64,000 nucleotides of DNA from CAWCXF01 sp963799455 (GCA_963799455.1 CAWCXF010000001.1:119524-183523); one strand, 5' to 3'; shown: positions 25,251 to 34,838, numbered from the stretch's first letter. The notes: a model not told the origin generated them from the sequence alone. Numbers and translations are program-made.

Positions 25251-25950
25251 TTGATCGCAAACGCCGCGCCCCTGCAACTCGCCCGCGCCACCCGCGCCGT
25301 GACCGAGCACATCCGCACGGGCGCGCTCGGCCCCGGCGACGCGCTGCCCTCCGAGGCGACCTTCGCGCGCGACCTCGGCGTGTCGCGCACGGTGGTGCGC
25401 GAGGCGTTCCGCTCGCTCGCGGCGATGCCGGCTGATCGACGTGGCCACCGGCAAGCGCGCGCGGGTGGCGGCGCTCGACGGGGGCGCCATGGCCGCGATC
25501 ACCGTGCAGGGCTTCGAGACTGGCCAGATCACCGTGACCCAGGTGTACGACGTGCGCCGGACCATCGAGATCCGCACGAGCCAGCTCGCCGCGCTGCGCC
25601 GCACTGACGCCCAAGCGGAGGCGATCTGCGGCCATGGCGAGGCGATGCGCGACCTCTCGGACCTCGAGCGCGTGATGGAGCGCGACATCGCGATGCACGA
25701 GGCCATCGCGGAGGCCTCGCAGAACCCGGTGTTTCGTCTGATCGTCGGTGCCTTCGGTGACGTCACGCGGCGCACCTGGGGGATCGGCTGGCGCTCGCGC
25801 ACCACCGCGGCCGAGCACGCGCGCACCATCGAGCTGCATGTGGCGCTGGCCCGGGCCATCGAGGAGGGCGACCCGCGGCGCGCGTCCGACGCCATGGCCG
25901 AGCACTTCGACAACTCGGTGGCGGCGCTGCTGGCCGCGGGCCTCGCATGA
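25251..25950 (+). pseudogene. GntR-family (FadR/FCD) regulator, one frameshift
   Basis: The first frame from about TTG 25251 gives the winged helix (LARATRAVTEHIRTGALGPG, LPSEATFARDLGVSRTVVRE). After one extra base near 25425 the gene continues as LIDVATGKRARVAALD and an FCD domain of about 150 residues with VYDVRRTIEIRTSQLAAL, RDIAMHEAIAEASQNPVF and HARTIELHVALARAIEEGD, the His/Asp pattern that binds metal and an organic acid. The stop overlaps the ATG of the dehydratase. If the indel is a sequencing artefact this is the intact regulator of the sugar operon. No clear RBS precedes the start. Confidence 0.78.
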
Positions 25951-27155
25951 GGGCCACCGCCCTGGAGACGATCCGCGTGGCCGAGCGCCCGAACCTCGTC
26001 TGGGTCCAGGTCGAGACCGACGAGGGGGTGACGGGCCTGGGCGAGACGTTCCTCTTGGCCGCGACGGTGGAGACCTACCTGCACGAGCATGTGGCCCCGC
26101 GCCTGATCGGGCGCGATCCTCTGGCGATCGACGCGCTGAGCCGCGACCTCGTGGGCTATCTCGGCCACCGCGCGCCGGGGGTGGAGACCCGGGGCAACTC
26201 GGCGGTGGATATCGCGCTGTGGGATCTGTGGGGGCGGGCCACCGGCCAGCCCATCGCGCAGCTTCTGGGAGGCTTCACCCGCCCGAGCATCCGCACCTAC
26301 AACACCTGCGCGGGGCCGGGCTACATCGGCGACGCGAGGGGCCAGGTGACGGCCAACTACGGGCTCGGGGAGGCGCCGACGCACCCGCTCGACGACCTCC
26401 ACGCGAGCACCCACCGCGCGGGCGAGTTGGCGCAGGAGCTGCTGGAGGAGGGCGTCACGGGCATGAAGATTCTGGCCCTTCGACGCCGCTGCCGAGCGCG
26501 AGCACGGCCGCGACATCTCCCCGGGCGACCTGCGCGCGGCGCTGGCGCCCTTCGAGGCGATCCGGGACGCGGTGGGCGAGCGGATGGACGTGATGGTCGA
26601 GTTCCACTCGATGTGGCAGCTCCTGCCCGCGATGCGGATCGCGCGCGCCTTGGCGCCCTTCGGCACCTACTGGCACGAGGACCCGATCCGCATGGACAGC
26701 CTCGCGAGCCTGAGGCGCTACGCCGAGGCGAGCCCCGCGCCGGTCTGCGCCTCCGAGACGCTGGCCACGCGCTGGGCCTTCCGCGACCTGCTGGAGACGG
26801 GGGCGGCGGGCGTGGTCATGCTCGACCTGTCGTGGTGCGGCGGGATCTCGGAGGCGCGCAAGATCGCGTCCATGGCCGAGGCCTGGCACCTGCCCGTCGC
26901 ACCCCACGACTGCACCGGCCCGGTGGTGCTGACGGCCTCGACGCACCTCTCCCTCAACGCCCCCAACGCGCTCGTGCAGGAGAGCGTGCGCGCCTTCCTG
27001 CGGACCTGGTACCGCGACCCGCGACTGACCTGCCCGCCGTCGCGGAGGGCCATATCACCGTGCCCGAGGGGCCGGGGCTCGGGCTCGAGCTGCACCCCGA
27101 GCTGGACTGCACCCACACCGTCTCGCGGCGCCGGACGACCCGGGACGATCTGTAG
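25947..27155 (+). pseudogene. Enolase-superfamily sugar-acid dehydratase, two frameshifts
   Basis: Total length about 402 residues, normal for mandelate-racemase/galactonate-dehydratase proteins. The N-terminal capping domain is intact (MRATALETIRVAERPNLVWV onwards, NSAVDIALWDLWGRATGQP). After GMKI an extra base (about 26470) shifts the frame. The barrel follows as WPFDAAAEREHG, VEFHSMWQLLP (metal ligand), WHEDPIRMDS, ASETLATRWAF and PHDCTGPVVLTAS with the catalytic His. A second shift near 27015 returns to the first frame for ITVPEGPGLGLELHPEL. It should dehydrate the sugar acid released by the lactonase. The two compensating indels look like recent damage or sequencing error. Confidence 0.78.
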
Positions 27156-27200
27156 CCGAACCGAGGCCCGGCACGGGCCCGCACCCAGGGAGGAGACCCC

Positions 27201-28176
27201 ATGAAGACCCGCCACCTCGCCGCTGCCCTCGCCATGATCCCCGCCGCAGCCTTCGCCCAGGACGAGCCGCTCGACATCGTGTTCACCCACCATTCCTCGG
27301 CCTCCAACCCCTTCTGGCAGGCCGTTCAGCGCGGCTTCGACGACGCCTGCGGCCGCATCGAGGCGCGCTGCCAGATGCTGTTCACCCTGAGTACCTGAGG
27401 GCTCGATCGAGCAGCAATACGCCAACATCCAGGCCGCCCTCGCCCAGCAGCCCGATGCTCTCCTGACCACGATCGTGGACGACAACGCCCTCGACCCGCT
27501 GATCGAGCGTGCGAGAGGGGACGGCGTGATCGTCATCGCCGTCAACGTGGACGACACCGAGGGTGCGGCCGGCAACGCGCGGCAGGCCTTCGGGGCCAAG
27601 GGCTTCGTAGCCGCCGGCCGGTCTCTCGGCGAGGCGATGGCCGAGCGCTTTCCCGAGGACGGCCCGATCAACGCCGTCGTCGGCATCTCGGCGCCGGGCC
27701 AGAACTGGTCCGAGCAGCGAGGGCAGGGCGTGATGGAGGCGCTGGAGGCGTTCCGCGAGGCCAACCCCGAGCGCGAGGTGACGATCGAGCGGCTCGACAC
27801 CGGCACCGACGGCGCGGTGGTGGCCGACCGGGTCGGGGCCTACCTCAACGCCAACCCCGACACGACGGTCTACTTCGACACCGGGCTCTGGCACGCCTAC
27901 GTCGCCCGCGTGCTCGCCGATCGCGGCGTCGAGCCCGGCGCGGTGCTGATGGGCGGCTTCGACATCGTGTCCGAGGTGCTCGATCAGATGGAGGCCGGCT
28001 ACATCCAGGTGCAGGTCGATCAGCAGCCCTACATGCAGGGGTTCATGCCCGTGATGGAGGTCTACCTCGCCGAGACCGTGGGGCTCTCGCCCGCCGACAT
28101 CGACACCGGCCAGGGTTTGGTCTTCCAGGAGGACGTGGCCGATCTGCGCGACCTCGCGGCGCAGGGCTTGCGGTGA
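27201..28176 (+). pseudogene. Sugar ABC transporter substrate-binding protein (RbsB-like), one frameshift
   Basis: ATG 27201 has a strong RBS (GGGAGGAG) and encodes a signal peptide (MKTRHLAAALAMIPAAAFAQ). The type-1 periplasmic fold starts with DIVFTHHSSASNPFWQAVQR. The frame closes at 27398. One base earlier, near 27389, it should switch to the frame that continues as EGSIEQQYANIQAALAQQPD, GDGVIVIAVNVDD, INAVVGISAPGQ and QVQVDQQPYMQGFMPV to the stop at 28176. The stop overlaps the permease GTG. Reconstructed length about 325 residues, normal for the family. It delivers the sugar to the RbsC/A-like importer. Confidence 0.8.
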
Positions 28177-29186
28177 GCGACCTGCCCGCCGCGCGTCGGG
28201 CGACCGGCGCGCGGCGGCTCCTCAAGACCACCATGGACAAGCCGGAGCTGGCCGGCATCGCGCTCCTACTTCTGCTGGCGGCGCTGTTCCAGGCGCGCTC
28301 GGGCGGCGTCTTCCTCTCGGCCGTCAACGTCCAGGGCGTGCTGGGGCTCCTGCCCGAGACGGCGCTGGTGGCGATCGGAGTGACGATCCTGATGATCTGC
28401 GGCGAGTTCGACCTCTCGGTGGGCTCGGTGTTCGCGCTCACGCCGATGGTGATGGCGGTCTCGATGGTCGCGGGCGTGCCGTTCCCGCTGGCGGTCGCCC
28501 TGGGGATGCTCGCCGCGGCGGGGATCGGGCTCGTCAACGGGGTAGTGACGACGCGCTTCGCCATCCCGTCCTTCATCGCCACCCTGGGAATGCTCTTCAT
28601 CACGCGCTCGCTCACCATCGTGATCTCGGGGGGCTTCCCGCCCTTGCTGCCGCGCGACCTGCCAACCTGGGCCTTCACGCAGTACATCGGCCCCGGCGAC
28701 CTGATCCGGGTGTCCTTCCTGTGGCTCGTCGCCATCGCGATCCTGGCGAGCCTGCTGATGAACCGCACCGACTTCGGCAACCGGATCCGCGCCACGGGCG
28801 GCTTCCAGCCCGCCGCGGCGGCGATGGGGATCCCGACGCAGCGCGTGAAGACGGCCTGCTTCGTGCTGTGCTCGATGCTCGCGGGCTTCGCGGGCCTCCT
28901 CCAAGTGCTGCGCCTCGGCGCGCCGCTCCCCTCGATCGGCGAGGGGCTGGAGCTTCAGGCCGTGGCGGCGGCGGTGATCGGGGGCACGGCGCTGACGGGC
29001 GGGATCGGCACGGTGCTCGGCGGCATCGTCGGCGCGGTGCTGATCCGGGTGATCGACAACGGACTGGTGCTGAGCCGGGTCGACGCCAACTGGTTCAAGT
29101 TCGCCATCGGGGCGCTGACCATCGTCGCCGTGATCGCCAACGCCCGGATGCGCGAGCACGCGCGGCGCATCAAGGTGGAGACGTGA
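28173..29186 (+). CDS. Sugar ABC transporter permease (RbsC-like)
   Basis: 337 residues with 8-10 hydrophobic segments typical of BPD_transp_2 permeases. Recognisable stretches are MICGEFDLSVGSVFALTPMV, VNGVVTTRFAIPSFIATLG and AVAAAVIGGTALTGGIGTVLG near the C-terminus, which contacts the ATPase. The GTG start overlaps the binding-protein stop (GTGA), and its own stop overlaps the ATPase GTG. It forms the inner-membrane channel of the importer for the sugar used by this locus. Confidence 0.92.
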   Translation: MSDLPAARRATGARRLLKTTMDKPELAGIALLLLLAALFQARSGGVFLSAVNVQGVLGLLPETALVAIGVTILMICGEFDLSVGSVFALTPMVMAVSMVAGVPFPLAVALGMLAAAGIGLVNGVVTTRFAIPSFIATLGMLFITRSLTIVISGGFPPLLPRDLPTWAFTQYIGPGDLIRVSFLWLVAIAILASLLMNRTDFGNRIRATGGFQPAAAAMGIPTQRVKTACFVLCSMLAGFAGLLQVLRLGAPLPSIGEGLELQAVAAAVIGGTALTGGIGTVLGGIVGAVLIRVIDNGLVLSRVDANWFKFAIGALTIVAVIANARMREHARRIKVET

Positions 29187-29935
29187 GCCTCGACGCCGCC
29201 GCGACGGCCGAGCCCATCATCGCCGTGCGGGGCCTGCACAAGTGGTACTCGGGCGTGCATGCGCTCAAGGGCGTCGATCTCGACGTGCCGCGGGGCGAGG
29301 CGCTGGGGCTCGTGGGCGACAACGGCGCGGGCAAGTCCACGCTGATCAACATCCTCGCGGGGCTCCACCGCCCCGACGAGGGCACGATCCGCGTCGAGGG
29401 CCGCGAGGTGACGATCCCCGACACGGCCGCCGCGATGCACCTCGGCATCGAGACCATCTACCAGTACAACGCCATGGTCCCCACCATGTCGATCGCGCGC
29501 AACCTGTTCCTCGGTCGCGAGCCGGTGCGGGGGCGCGTCCTGGGCTTGGGCTGGCTCGACCAGCGGCGCATGCGCGAGGCGTCCGTGGCGGCGATCGCCG
29601 ACGTGGACCTGCACCTGCGCTCGCCCGACGCGCTGGTGGGCGAGCTCTCCGGCGGCCAGCGCCAGGGCGTCGCGATCGCGCGCGCCATGCACTTCCGCTC
29701 CAAAGTGATGATCCTCGACGAGCCCACCAACCACCTCTCGGTCAAGGAGACCGAGAAGGTGATCGGCTTCGTGCGCGGCCTCGCCGAGCAGGGCGTCACG
29801 GCCGTCTTCATCTCCCACAACATGCAGCACGTCTTCGCCTGCTGCGACCGCGTGGTCGCGATGGCGCGCGGCGAGATCGTGCTCGACGAGCGGATCGCCG
29901 AGACCTCGATCGAGCGGGTCCATGCGGTGCTATGA
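29183..29935 (+). CDS. Sugar ABC transporter ATP-binding protein (single-domain RbsA-like)
   Basis: 250 residues from the GTG at 29183. Walker A is GDNGAGKSTLI at about residue 43, the Q-loop is IYQYNAMVP, the signature is GELSGGQRQGVAIARAM, Walker B is KVMILDEPTNHLS, and the switch His is in FISHNMQHVF. It has a single ATPase domain, unlike the duplicated RbsA/XylG, and so works as a homodimer like FrcA-type proteins. Nothing suggests damage. It energises import by the RbsC-like permease. Confidence 0.92.
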   Translation: MSLDAAATAEPIIAVRGLHKWYSGVHALKGVDLDVPRGEALGLVGDNGAGKSTLINILAGLHRPDEGTIRVEGREVTIPDTAAAMHLGIETIYQYNAMVPTMSIARNLFLGREPVRGRVLGLGWLDQRRMREASVAAIADVDLHLRSPDALVGELSGGQRQGVAIARAMHFRSKVMILDEPTNHLSVKETEKVIGFVRGLAEQGVTAVFISHNMQHVFACCDRVVAMARGEIVLDERIAETSIERVHAVL

Positions 29936-30123
29936 GCACTCCGGTCGATCGTGCGCGCCGGCCACGTCTCACCACCCCGCCGCACGCCGGCACGACTCCG
30001 CCTGGCATCCCCCACGGGGACGCCGCGCCGGGCGCTCGAGCGAAGCGCGACGGCGCGCCATCGCCGGCGACGGCCGCCCGGCCGGGCGATCCCGCCCCGT
30101 GCCGACGGCGGTTGGCGCCGTGA
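29932..30123 (+). CDS. Small ORF bridging the ATPase and mutarotase genes (doubtful)
   Basis: 63 codons whose ATG overlaps the ATPase stop and whose stop overlaps a GTG of the mutarotase, a perfectly coupled arrangement. The product is only Arg/Pro/Ala-rich low-complexity sequence with no domain, and the mutarotase may start earlier at 30099. It may simply be a spacer that keeps ribosomes moving. Confidence 0.25.
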   Translation: MSTPVDRARRPRLTTPPHAGTTPPGIPHGDAAPGARAKRDGAPSPATAARPGDPAPCRRRLAP

Positions 30124-30992
30124 TCGTCCTCGACGACGGCGCGGCCCGCGTCGAGATCCTGCCCAATCTCGGCGCGGGCCTCGCCTCCTACGCCTGGGGC
30201 GGCCGCCCCGTGCTGCGCCCCCGGGACGAGCAGGCCGACGAGCCGGTGCTTGGGCTCGCCATGAACCTGCTGGCGCCCTGGTCGAACCGCATCTCGGGCG
30301 GTGGCTTCGCGTGGGGCGGCACGTTCCACCCGCTCGCCCCGAACCTCGCGGGCGAGCCCTGCCCGATCCACGGCAACGCCTGGCAGTCGGGCTGGACGCC
30401 GCGCCGGGCGTCCGCGACGGAGGCCCTGCTGACGCTCGCCTCGGACGGGCCGGGCCCCTTCGCCTACGACGCCGAGGTCGCCTACGCGCTGACCGATGGC
30501 GCGCTGACGACGCGGCTGACAGCGACCAGCCGCGCCGCGCGCGCCCTGCCCTTCGGCCTGGGCCTGCACCCCTGGCTCCCACGCGGGCCACGGACGACCC
30601 TCGGGGCGCGCGCCGCGCGCGTGCAGCTCCAGGATCACCGTCATCTGCCCACGGGGATCGCGCCCATCGCCGAGCGCCCCGGTTGGGACTTCGCGGACGG
30701 CCGGCCCCTGCCCCCCGCCTGGATCAACAACGCATTCGAGGGCTGGGACGGCCGCGCCGTCGTCGGCCAGCCCGATCTCGGGATGAGGATCGAGATGGTG
30801 GCGGCCGGCCTGCCGGTCCTCATCCTCTACGCCCCGTCGCCCGAGGCGGGCTTCTTCTGCGTCGAGTCCGTCTCGCACCTCGTGGACGAGCACAACGCGC
30901 CCGAGCCGCGCCATCTGCGCCCGCTCGGCCCCGGGGAGTCGATGACTGTCGCGTTGACGATCGCCCCCGGTCCTGGGGAGGATGCATGGTGA
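30099..30992 (+). CDS. Aldose 1-epimerase (mutarotase) family protein
   Basis: 297 residues from the GTG at 30099; a GTG at 30120 is an alternative. Family features are RVEILPNLGAGLASYAWGGR at the start, LAPWSNRISGG (substrate Arg), CPIHGNAW with the first active-site His, GLGLHPWLP with the second His, and the C-terminal FCVESVSHLVDEHN containing the catalytic Glu. It interconverts sugar anomers so that the dehydrogenase receives its preferred form. The stop overlaps the start of the SMP-30 gene by 7 bp. No signal peptide is seen, so it is cytoplasmic. Confidence 0.85.
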   Translation: MPTAVGAVIVLDDGAARVEILPNLGAGLASYAWGGRPVLRPRDEQADEPVLGLAMNLLAPWSNRISGGGFAWGGTFHPLAPNLAGEPCPIHGNAWQSGWTPRRASATEALLTLASDGPGPFAYDAEVAYALTDGALTTRLTATSRAARALPFGLGLHPWLPRGPRTTLGARAARVQLQDHRHLPTGIAPIAERPGWDFADGRPLPPAWINNAFEGWDGRAVVGQPDLGMRIEMVAAGLPVLILYAPSPEAGFFCVESVSHLVDEHNAPEPRHLRPLGPGESMTVALTIAPGPGEDAW

Positions 30993-31873
30993 CGCCCTAC
31001 GTCGAATGCGTCCTCGAAGCAGGCTGCGGCGTCGGCGAGAGCCCGGTGTGGTCGGCCGAGGACCGCGCGCTGACGTGGGTCGACATCACGGGCCGCCGCG
31101 TGGAGCGGCTCGAGGTCGAGGCCGGGCGCCACGACGTCTGGGCGATGCCCGACATCGCGACCAGCGTCGGGCCGAGGACGCAGGGCGGCGTGGTGGTGGG
31201 CCTCGCCAAGGCGGTCCACCTGTTCGACCTCGACCGCCTGACCCATCTGGCGGACATCGAGCCCGACCGGCCGGGCAATCGGCTCAATGAGGGCCGCGTC
31301 GCCCCCGACGGCAGCCTCTGGGTCGGCACGATGGAGAACAACCTCAACACCGATGGCTCCGCTCGGGAGCTGGGCGCCCCGGCGGGCCGCCTCCTGCGGG
31401 TGGGCCCCGCAGGCGACGTGACGCCGCTGACGGACGACCTCTTCGGCATCACGAACACGATGATCTGGAAGGGCTCGCGCTTCGTCACCGCCGACACGAC
31501 CACGGGCGCGCTCCACCGCTACGACCTGGAGGGCGGACGCCTGACGAACCGCCGGCCCTTCGGCGAGCCGTTCGCGCGGGGGTTCCCGGACGGCTCCTGC
31601 CTCGACGCGGAGGGGTTCATCTGGAACGCGCGCTTCGCGGGTGGCTGCTTGGTGCGCTTCGCGCCGGGCGGCGCCGTGGACCGCGTGGTCGAGCTGCCCT
31701 GCACCAACCCGACCGCCTGCGCCTTCGGGGGGCCGGACCTCGGCACGCTCTACGTGACCTCGGCCCGCTTCACGCTGTCGCCCGCACGGATCGCCGAGGC
31801 CCCCTTCGAGGGCGGGGTCTTCGCCTGCGATCTGGGCGTCCGGGGCCAACCCGAGCCGGCGTTCGCCGGCTGA
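30986..31873 (+). CDS. SMP-30/gluconolactonase family sugar lactonase
   Basis: 295 residues from the ATG at 30986. The six-bladed propeller motifs are visible: metal Glu in GVGESPVWS, WVDITGRRVERLE, NRLNEGRVAPDGSLWVGTM (metal Asn region), GITNTMIWKGSRFVTADTTT and GFPDGSCLDAEGFIWNARF with the metal Asp. The C-terminus has TSARFTLSP. It should hydrolyse the aldonolactone made by the SDR, feeding the enolase-type dehydratase. It is the last gene of the operon. Confidence 0.9.
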   Translation: MVTPYVECVLEAGCGVGESPVWSAEDRALTWVDITGRRVERLEVEAGRHDVWAMPDIATSVGPRTQGGVVVGLAKAVHLFDLDRLTHLADIEPDRPGNRLNEGRVAPDGSLWVGTMENNLNTDGSARELGAPAGRLLRVGPAGDVTPLTDDLFGITNTMIWKGSRFVTADTTTGALHRYDLEGGRLTNRRPFGEPFARGFPDGSCLDAEGFIWNARFAGGCLVRFAPGGAVDRVVELPCTNPTACAFGGPDLGTLYVTSARFTLSPARIAEAPFEGGVFACDLGVRGQPEPAFAG

Positions 31874-32476
31874 CGCCCGCCTCGCCGCGCCTCCGTCGTG
31901 CGAACCCGGCCCTATGACCGCGAAGCCGTGCGGATCTGGCCAGCTGGGCTCAGCGTCACAGCCCTCGAAGCGCACTCCCACGGTGTGGGTGTAGACGGTG
32001 TGCCGGGGGCCGCGGTGGCCCAGGTGGACCCCGGCGCTGTGGGCCGAGATAGCGGGCATCGCATCAGGCCGTCGCCGCGGCGCCGCGGTCTGGGGCGAGA
32101 GCCCCTCGACCCCCCGCCGGGCCGCCTCTTCCACCCGCGATGCCCGCCTGCGACGGAACGCTGCCGAGCCCAGCCCCCCCGGGCCGCCACATCCGCACCA
32201 GTTCACCCCTCGCGGTACTGTCTCCAGGAGGCACCCGGTCCATATGGAGCGATCGAGGCAACCTAGGAGAGCTGGACACCCACCCGCGCCGGTGGCCACG
32301 CAGCACCACTCCCGAGTCCCCAACGCCCGGGCGCCGACGGGGGATCAGGAACTCAGGCGCCGCGGAGGTCAATCGCAGACCGGTGGAGTTCCGCGGCACC
32401 TTCTGCGACAGCGTCAGCTCAGCCGTCTCGCTTCGATCGGATCGTTCGAGGGACCCACCCCGGGCGGAGCCGCCGC
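31874..32476. other. 603-bp stretch without a recognisable gene
   Basis: Between the lactonase stop and the cytochrome b-like gene I see only short GC-shadow frames. The base composition dips slightly near 32230-32440. Nothing here matches a transposase, RNA or repeat that I can recognise. Confidence 0.4.
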
Positions 32477-33100
32477 TCACGCCGCCCGGCGCCGCGGCGC
32501 CCCGAGCCGCGCCCGCGCCACGGCCGCGACGGCGGCGAGCACGACCACAGCGCACAGCGCCCACTTGCTGGCCGTCCCCATCGTGCCCTCGATCCGCACG
32601 GCGTGGATCACGGTGCCCAGGACCACCACCAGCGCGAGCGCGTTGTGGAGCGCCGCCCAGGTGGCGGGCCGCAGCCGCATCCGCCGCCGCAGCGCCACCA
32701 ACGCCGCCGTCGCCGCCACCGCCCACATCGCAGCGACGCCCCACACCGAGAAGGGCGTGGGCGAGCGCAGCAGCAGGGCGTCGATCGCATCGGGCGGGCT
32801 CGCGATCAGCAGGCCGCCCACATGGACCGCCACCAGCGCCGCGAGGGCTGCGCCCGTCCCGCGGTGCCAGCGCCGCAGCCGAGCGAGATGCGCCCCCGGC
32901 AGCCAGCCCGCCGCGAGCAACGGCTGCACGAGCAGCAGCCCCAGCGCCAGCACCCCTGCGAGGCTCGCCGCGACGTAGGGCGCGCTCCGGTAGGCGTGCA
33001 GCGGGCTCAGGGCCGCGACTCCCAGCGGCAGGGCCACGGCGAGCGCCAGCGCGCCCCAGGCGAGCGCGGCGCGCGCCCCGATCACGCGCCCCCCGATCAA
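32477..33100 (-). CDS. Cytochrome b-like membrane protein (ferric-reductase transmembrane type), copy 1
   Basis: About 207 residues from a TTG at 33100 overlapping the upstream stop (a GTG at 33085 is an alternative). Six hydrophobic segments with His residues in pairs suited to two b hemes: RRWHRGTGAAL, ALVAVHVGGLLI, LHNALALVVV and LGTVIHAVRI. A partly periplasmic loop reads SPPDAIDALLLRSPTPFSVW. The layout resembles ferric-reductase-like/MsrQ cytochromes that pass electrons from quinol to a periplasmic partner. The gene is coupled to an exported dioxygenase-like protein, and the pair recurs at 57507-58804. The enzymatic role is unknown. Confidence 0.75.
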   Translation of the reverse strand: MIGGRVIGARAALAWGALALAVALPLGVAALSPLHAYRSAPYVAASLAGVLALGLLLVQPLLAAGWLPGAHLARLRRWHRGTGAALAALVAVHVGGLLIASPPDAIDALLLRSPTPFSVWGVAAMWAVAATAALVALRRRMRLRPATWAALHNALALVVVLGTVIHAVRIEGTMGTASKWALCAVVVLAAVAAVARARLGAPRRRAA

Positions 33101-33597
33101 GCGGGGACGAGCACGAAGTGGGCCTGGAGGCTCGCATCCCGCGCGGACGGCATCACGGGGCGCAGGAACACGGTCTCGAACGCCCCGCCGTCGATCTCGG
33201 CGTCGTAGGCCAGGTGGCCGTGGGGCTGGCCGAAGGCGGGCACGATCTGCGGCATCTCCATGCGGAACGCTCCGTCAGCGTCCGTGAGCGTGGCGCCGTG
33301 GCTCTGCGGGTCGCGCTCGTGCCCTTCGGTCGTGTGGGCCCAGACCTGGATGCGCGCGCCCTGGATGGGGGCCCCGTCGCCCGCGCGGCGCACGCTGCCC
33401 GTCATCACGAAGCCCCCGCCGCCGATGCGCTCCACGATCGGCGCGCCGGGGCGGTAGTTGTTGGACCCGCCGCGCATGGTGGGCGTGGGCGTCAGACCCT
33501 GCGCCAGGGCGGGGCGGATCAGCGCGGGGGCGGCGAGCGCGGCGGCCGAGGCGGCGGCGCCCGCGATCAGGGCGCGGCGGGAGGCGATGAGGCTCAT
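33097..33597 (-). CDS. Tat-exported intradiol dioxygenase-like protein, copy 1
   Basis: 166 residues from the ATG at 33597. The N-terminus is a twin-arginine-like signal (SRRALIAGAAASAAALAAPA), cut probably after LAQ. The mature part resembles the beta-sandwich of intradiol ring-cleavage dioxygenases: GGSNNYRPGAPIVERIGGGG, GSVRRAGDGAPIQGARIQVW, HGATLTDADGAFRMEM and FGQPHGHLAYDAE with an HxH pair. A full set of two Tyr and two His iron ligands is not obvious, so catalysis is uncertain. It is coupled with the membrane cytochrome downstream, suggesting a periplasmic redox partner. Confidence 0.78.
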   Translation of the reverse strand: MSLIASRRALIAGAAASAAALAAPALIRPALAQGLTPTPTMRGGSNNYRPGAPIVERIGGGGFVMTGSVRRAGDGAPIQGARIQVWAHTTEGHERDPQSHGATLTDADGAFRMEMPQIVPAFGQPHGHLAYDAEIDGGAFETVFLRPVMPSARDASLQAHFVLVPA

Positions 33598-33788
33598 GGC
33601 GGGTCTCCTGCGCTTCACGCGCGCCACGCGCGCGGTCGCGCTGAAGGTAGCGCCGCCCAGGCGGCTGCGGAACGCAGCACACGGGGTCGTGAAGCGCGCG
33701 CGCCGGGCGGCGAGCCGCCTGCCCGGCTCAACTCCAGGCCCCCGCATCGCAGCCACTTTCTCCTCCCCAGACGGTCCCGCCCCGGGCT

Positions 33789-33850
33789 GTCCGCCAACCC
33801 CGCTTACGATGGCTCGACGGACGGAATGATTGCCAGACGGGAAGACGGAT
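33789..33850 (+). repeat. 62-bp repeat R65, copy 1 (copy 2 at 58996-59058)
   Basis: Shared core GTCCGCCAACCCC followed by GACGGACGGAATGATTG and GACGGGAAGACGGA. Both copies lie just upstream of the dioxygenase gene. In copy 1 the sequence diverges right after the repeat, where the recombinase-PhoX-secreted protein segment begins. Confidence 0.65.
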
Positions 33851-33893
33851 GGGCGGGCCGCAGATGGAGTCGCAAGCTGCCCAGCGGAGCGGC

Positions 33894-34489
33894 TCACGGC
33901 CCGACGCCTTGCCCGATCAAGCCATCCCGTACCCGCGTCACGGTCTGGCGCGAAGTGCCCATGGCCCGAGCGACGGCCGAGACGCTCTCGCCCGTGGCCA
34001 AGCGCCGGAGGACCTCGGCTCGCCGCTCGGGGGTAAGGCTATGGGGCCGGCCGACCCGCTTGCCCTCGGCGCGGGCGCGGGCGAGCCCCGCCTGGGTGCG
34101 CTCGATCAGCAGGTCGCGCTCGCACTCGGCAACCGCGTTGATGACACCCATCGTCAGCTTGCCGGTGGACGAAGTGAGGTCCACACCGCCCAGCGCCAGG
34201 CAGTACACCCGCATGCCGAGGGCAGCCAGCGCCTGCACCGTGGCCGCGACGTCCATCGCGTTGCGCCCCAGCCGGTCGAGCTTCGTCACCACCAGCACGT
34301 CGCCCTCCTCCATGCGGTCCACCAGCCGCGCCAAGCCGCGCCGTTCCATGGCGCCCACCGAGCCCGACACGGTCTCGGGCACGACGCGGCGCGGATGGAC
34401 GGCGAAGCCCGCCGCGTGGTCTCGCCCAGCTGGTTGTTGGTGGTCTGCTCGGGCGTCGAGACCCGGAGGCAGGCGAAGGTTCCGGGCAT
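33894..34489 (-). pseudogene. Serine recombinase (resolvase/invertase), one frameshift
   Basis: The N-terminus (ATG 34489, MPGTFACLRVSTPEQTTNNQ, nucleophile in RVST) lies in one frame. After about residue 23 the gene continues in the next frame with AAGFAVHPRRVVPETVSG, DRMEEGDVLVVTKLDRLGR, CERDLLIERTQAGLARARAE and a helix-turn-helix ending SAVARAMGTSRQTVTRV. The shift is near 34425. Total length about 197 residues, the normal resolvase size. It is adjacent to repeat R65 at its 3' side. Confidence 0.82.
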
Positions 34490-34691
34490 GGGGCTCGGCG
34501 GGTCCGGATCGGGCGCGCGGAGGGCTTCGATTTGCCCGAAACTGCTGCTTAGAACGAACAACCTGCTCAGAACCCCGTCAAGCTATCTTGTGGGCAGGGG
34601 TTCCAGGGCGTGCCCGCAACCGGTCCGACCCTGTTGGCGAAGTCAGTAGCTAACGCGGCGAGGGCGGCGAAGCGGGAGGTCCGGGTGGGCA

Positions 34692-34838
34692 GCGGAGTTC
34701 ATCGCCGAAGGAGACTACCGCGAGACGGAGTGGGCGGGCGCCACCTTCGACCCATCGGGCCGGTGGCTCTTCGTCAACGTCCAGAGCCCTGGCATCACCT
34801 TCGCCATCACCGGGCCGTGGGAGCGCGGCCTGCTCTGA
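34692..34838 (+). pseudogene. PhoX-type phosphatase (DUF839), C-terminal fragment
   Basis: The frame reads EFIAEGDYRETEWAGATFDP, then SGRWLFVNVQSPGITFAITG and PWERGLL with a TGA at 34836-34838. This is the characteristic end of alkaline phosphatase PhoX/DUF839 proteins (normally preceded by more than 500 residues). Everything upstream is missing, so only a stub remains next to the recombinase gene. Confidence 0.7.
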
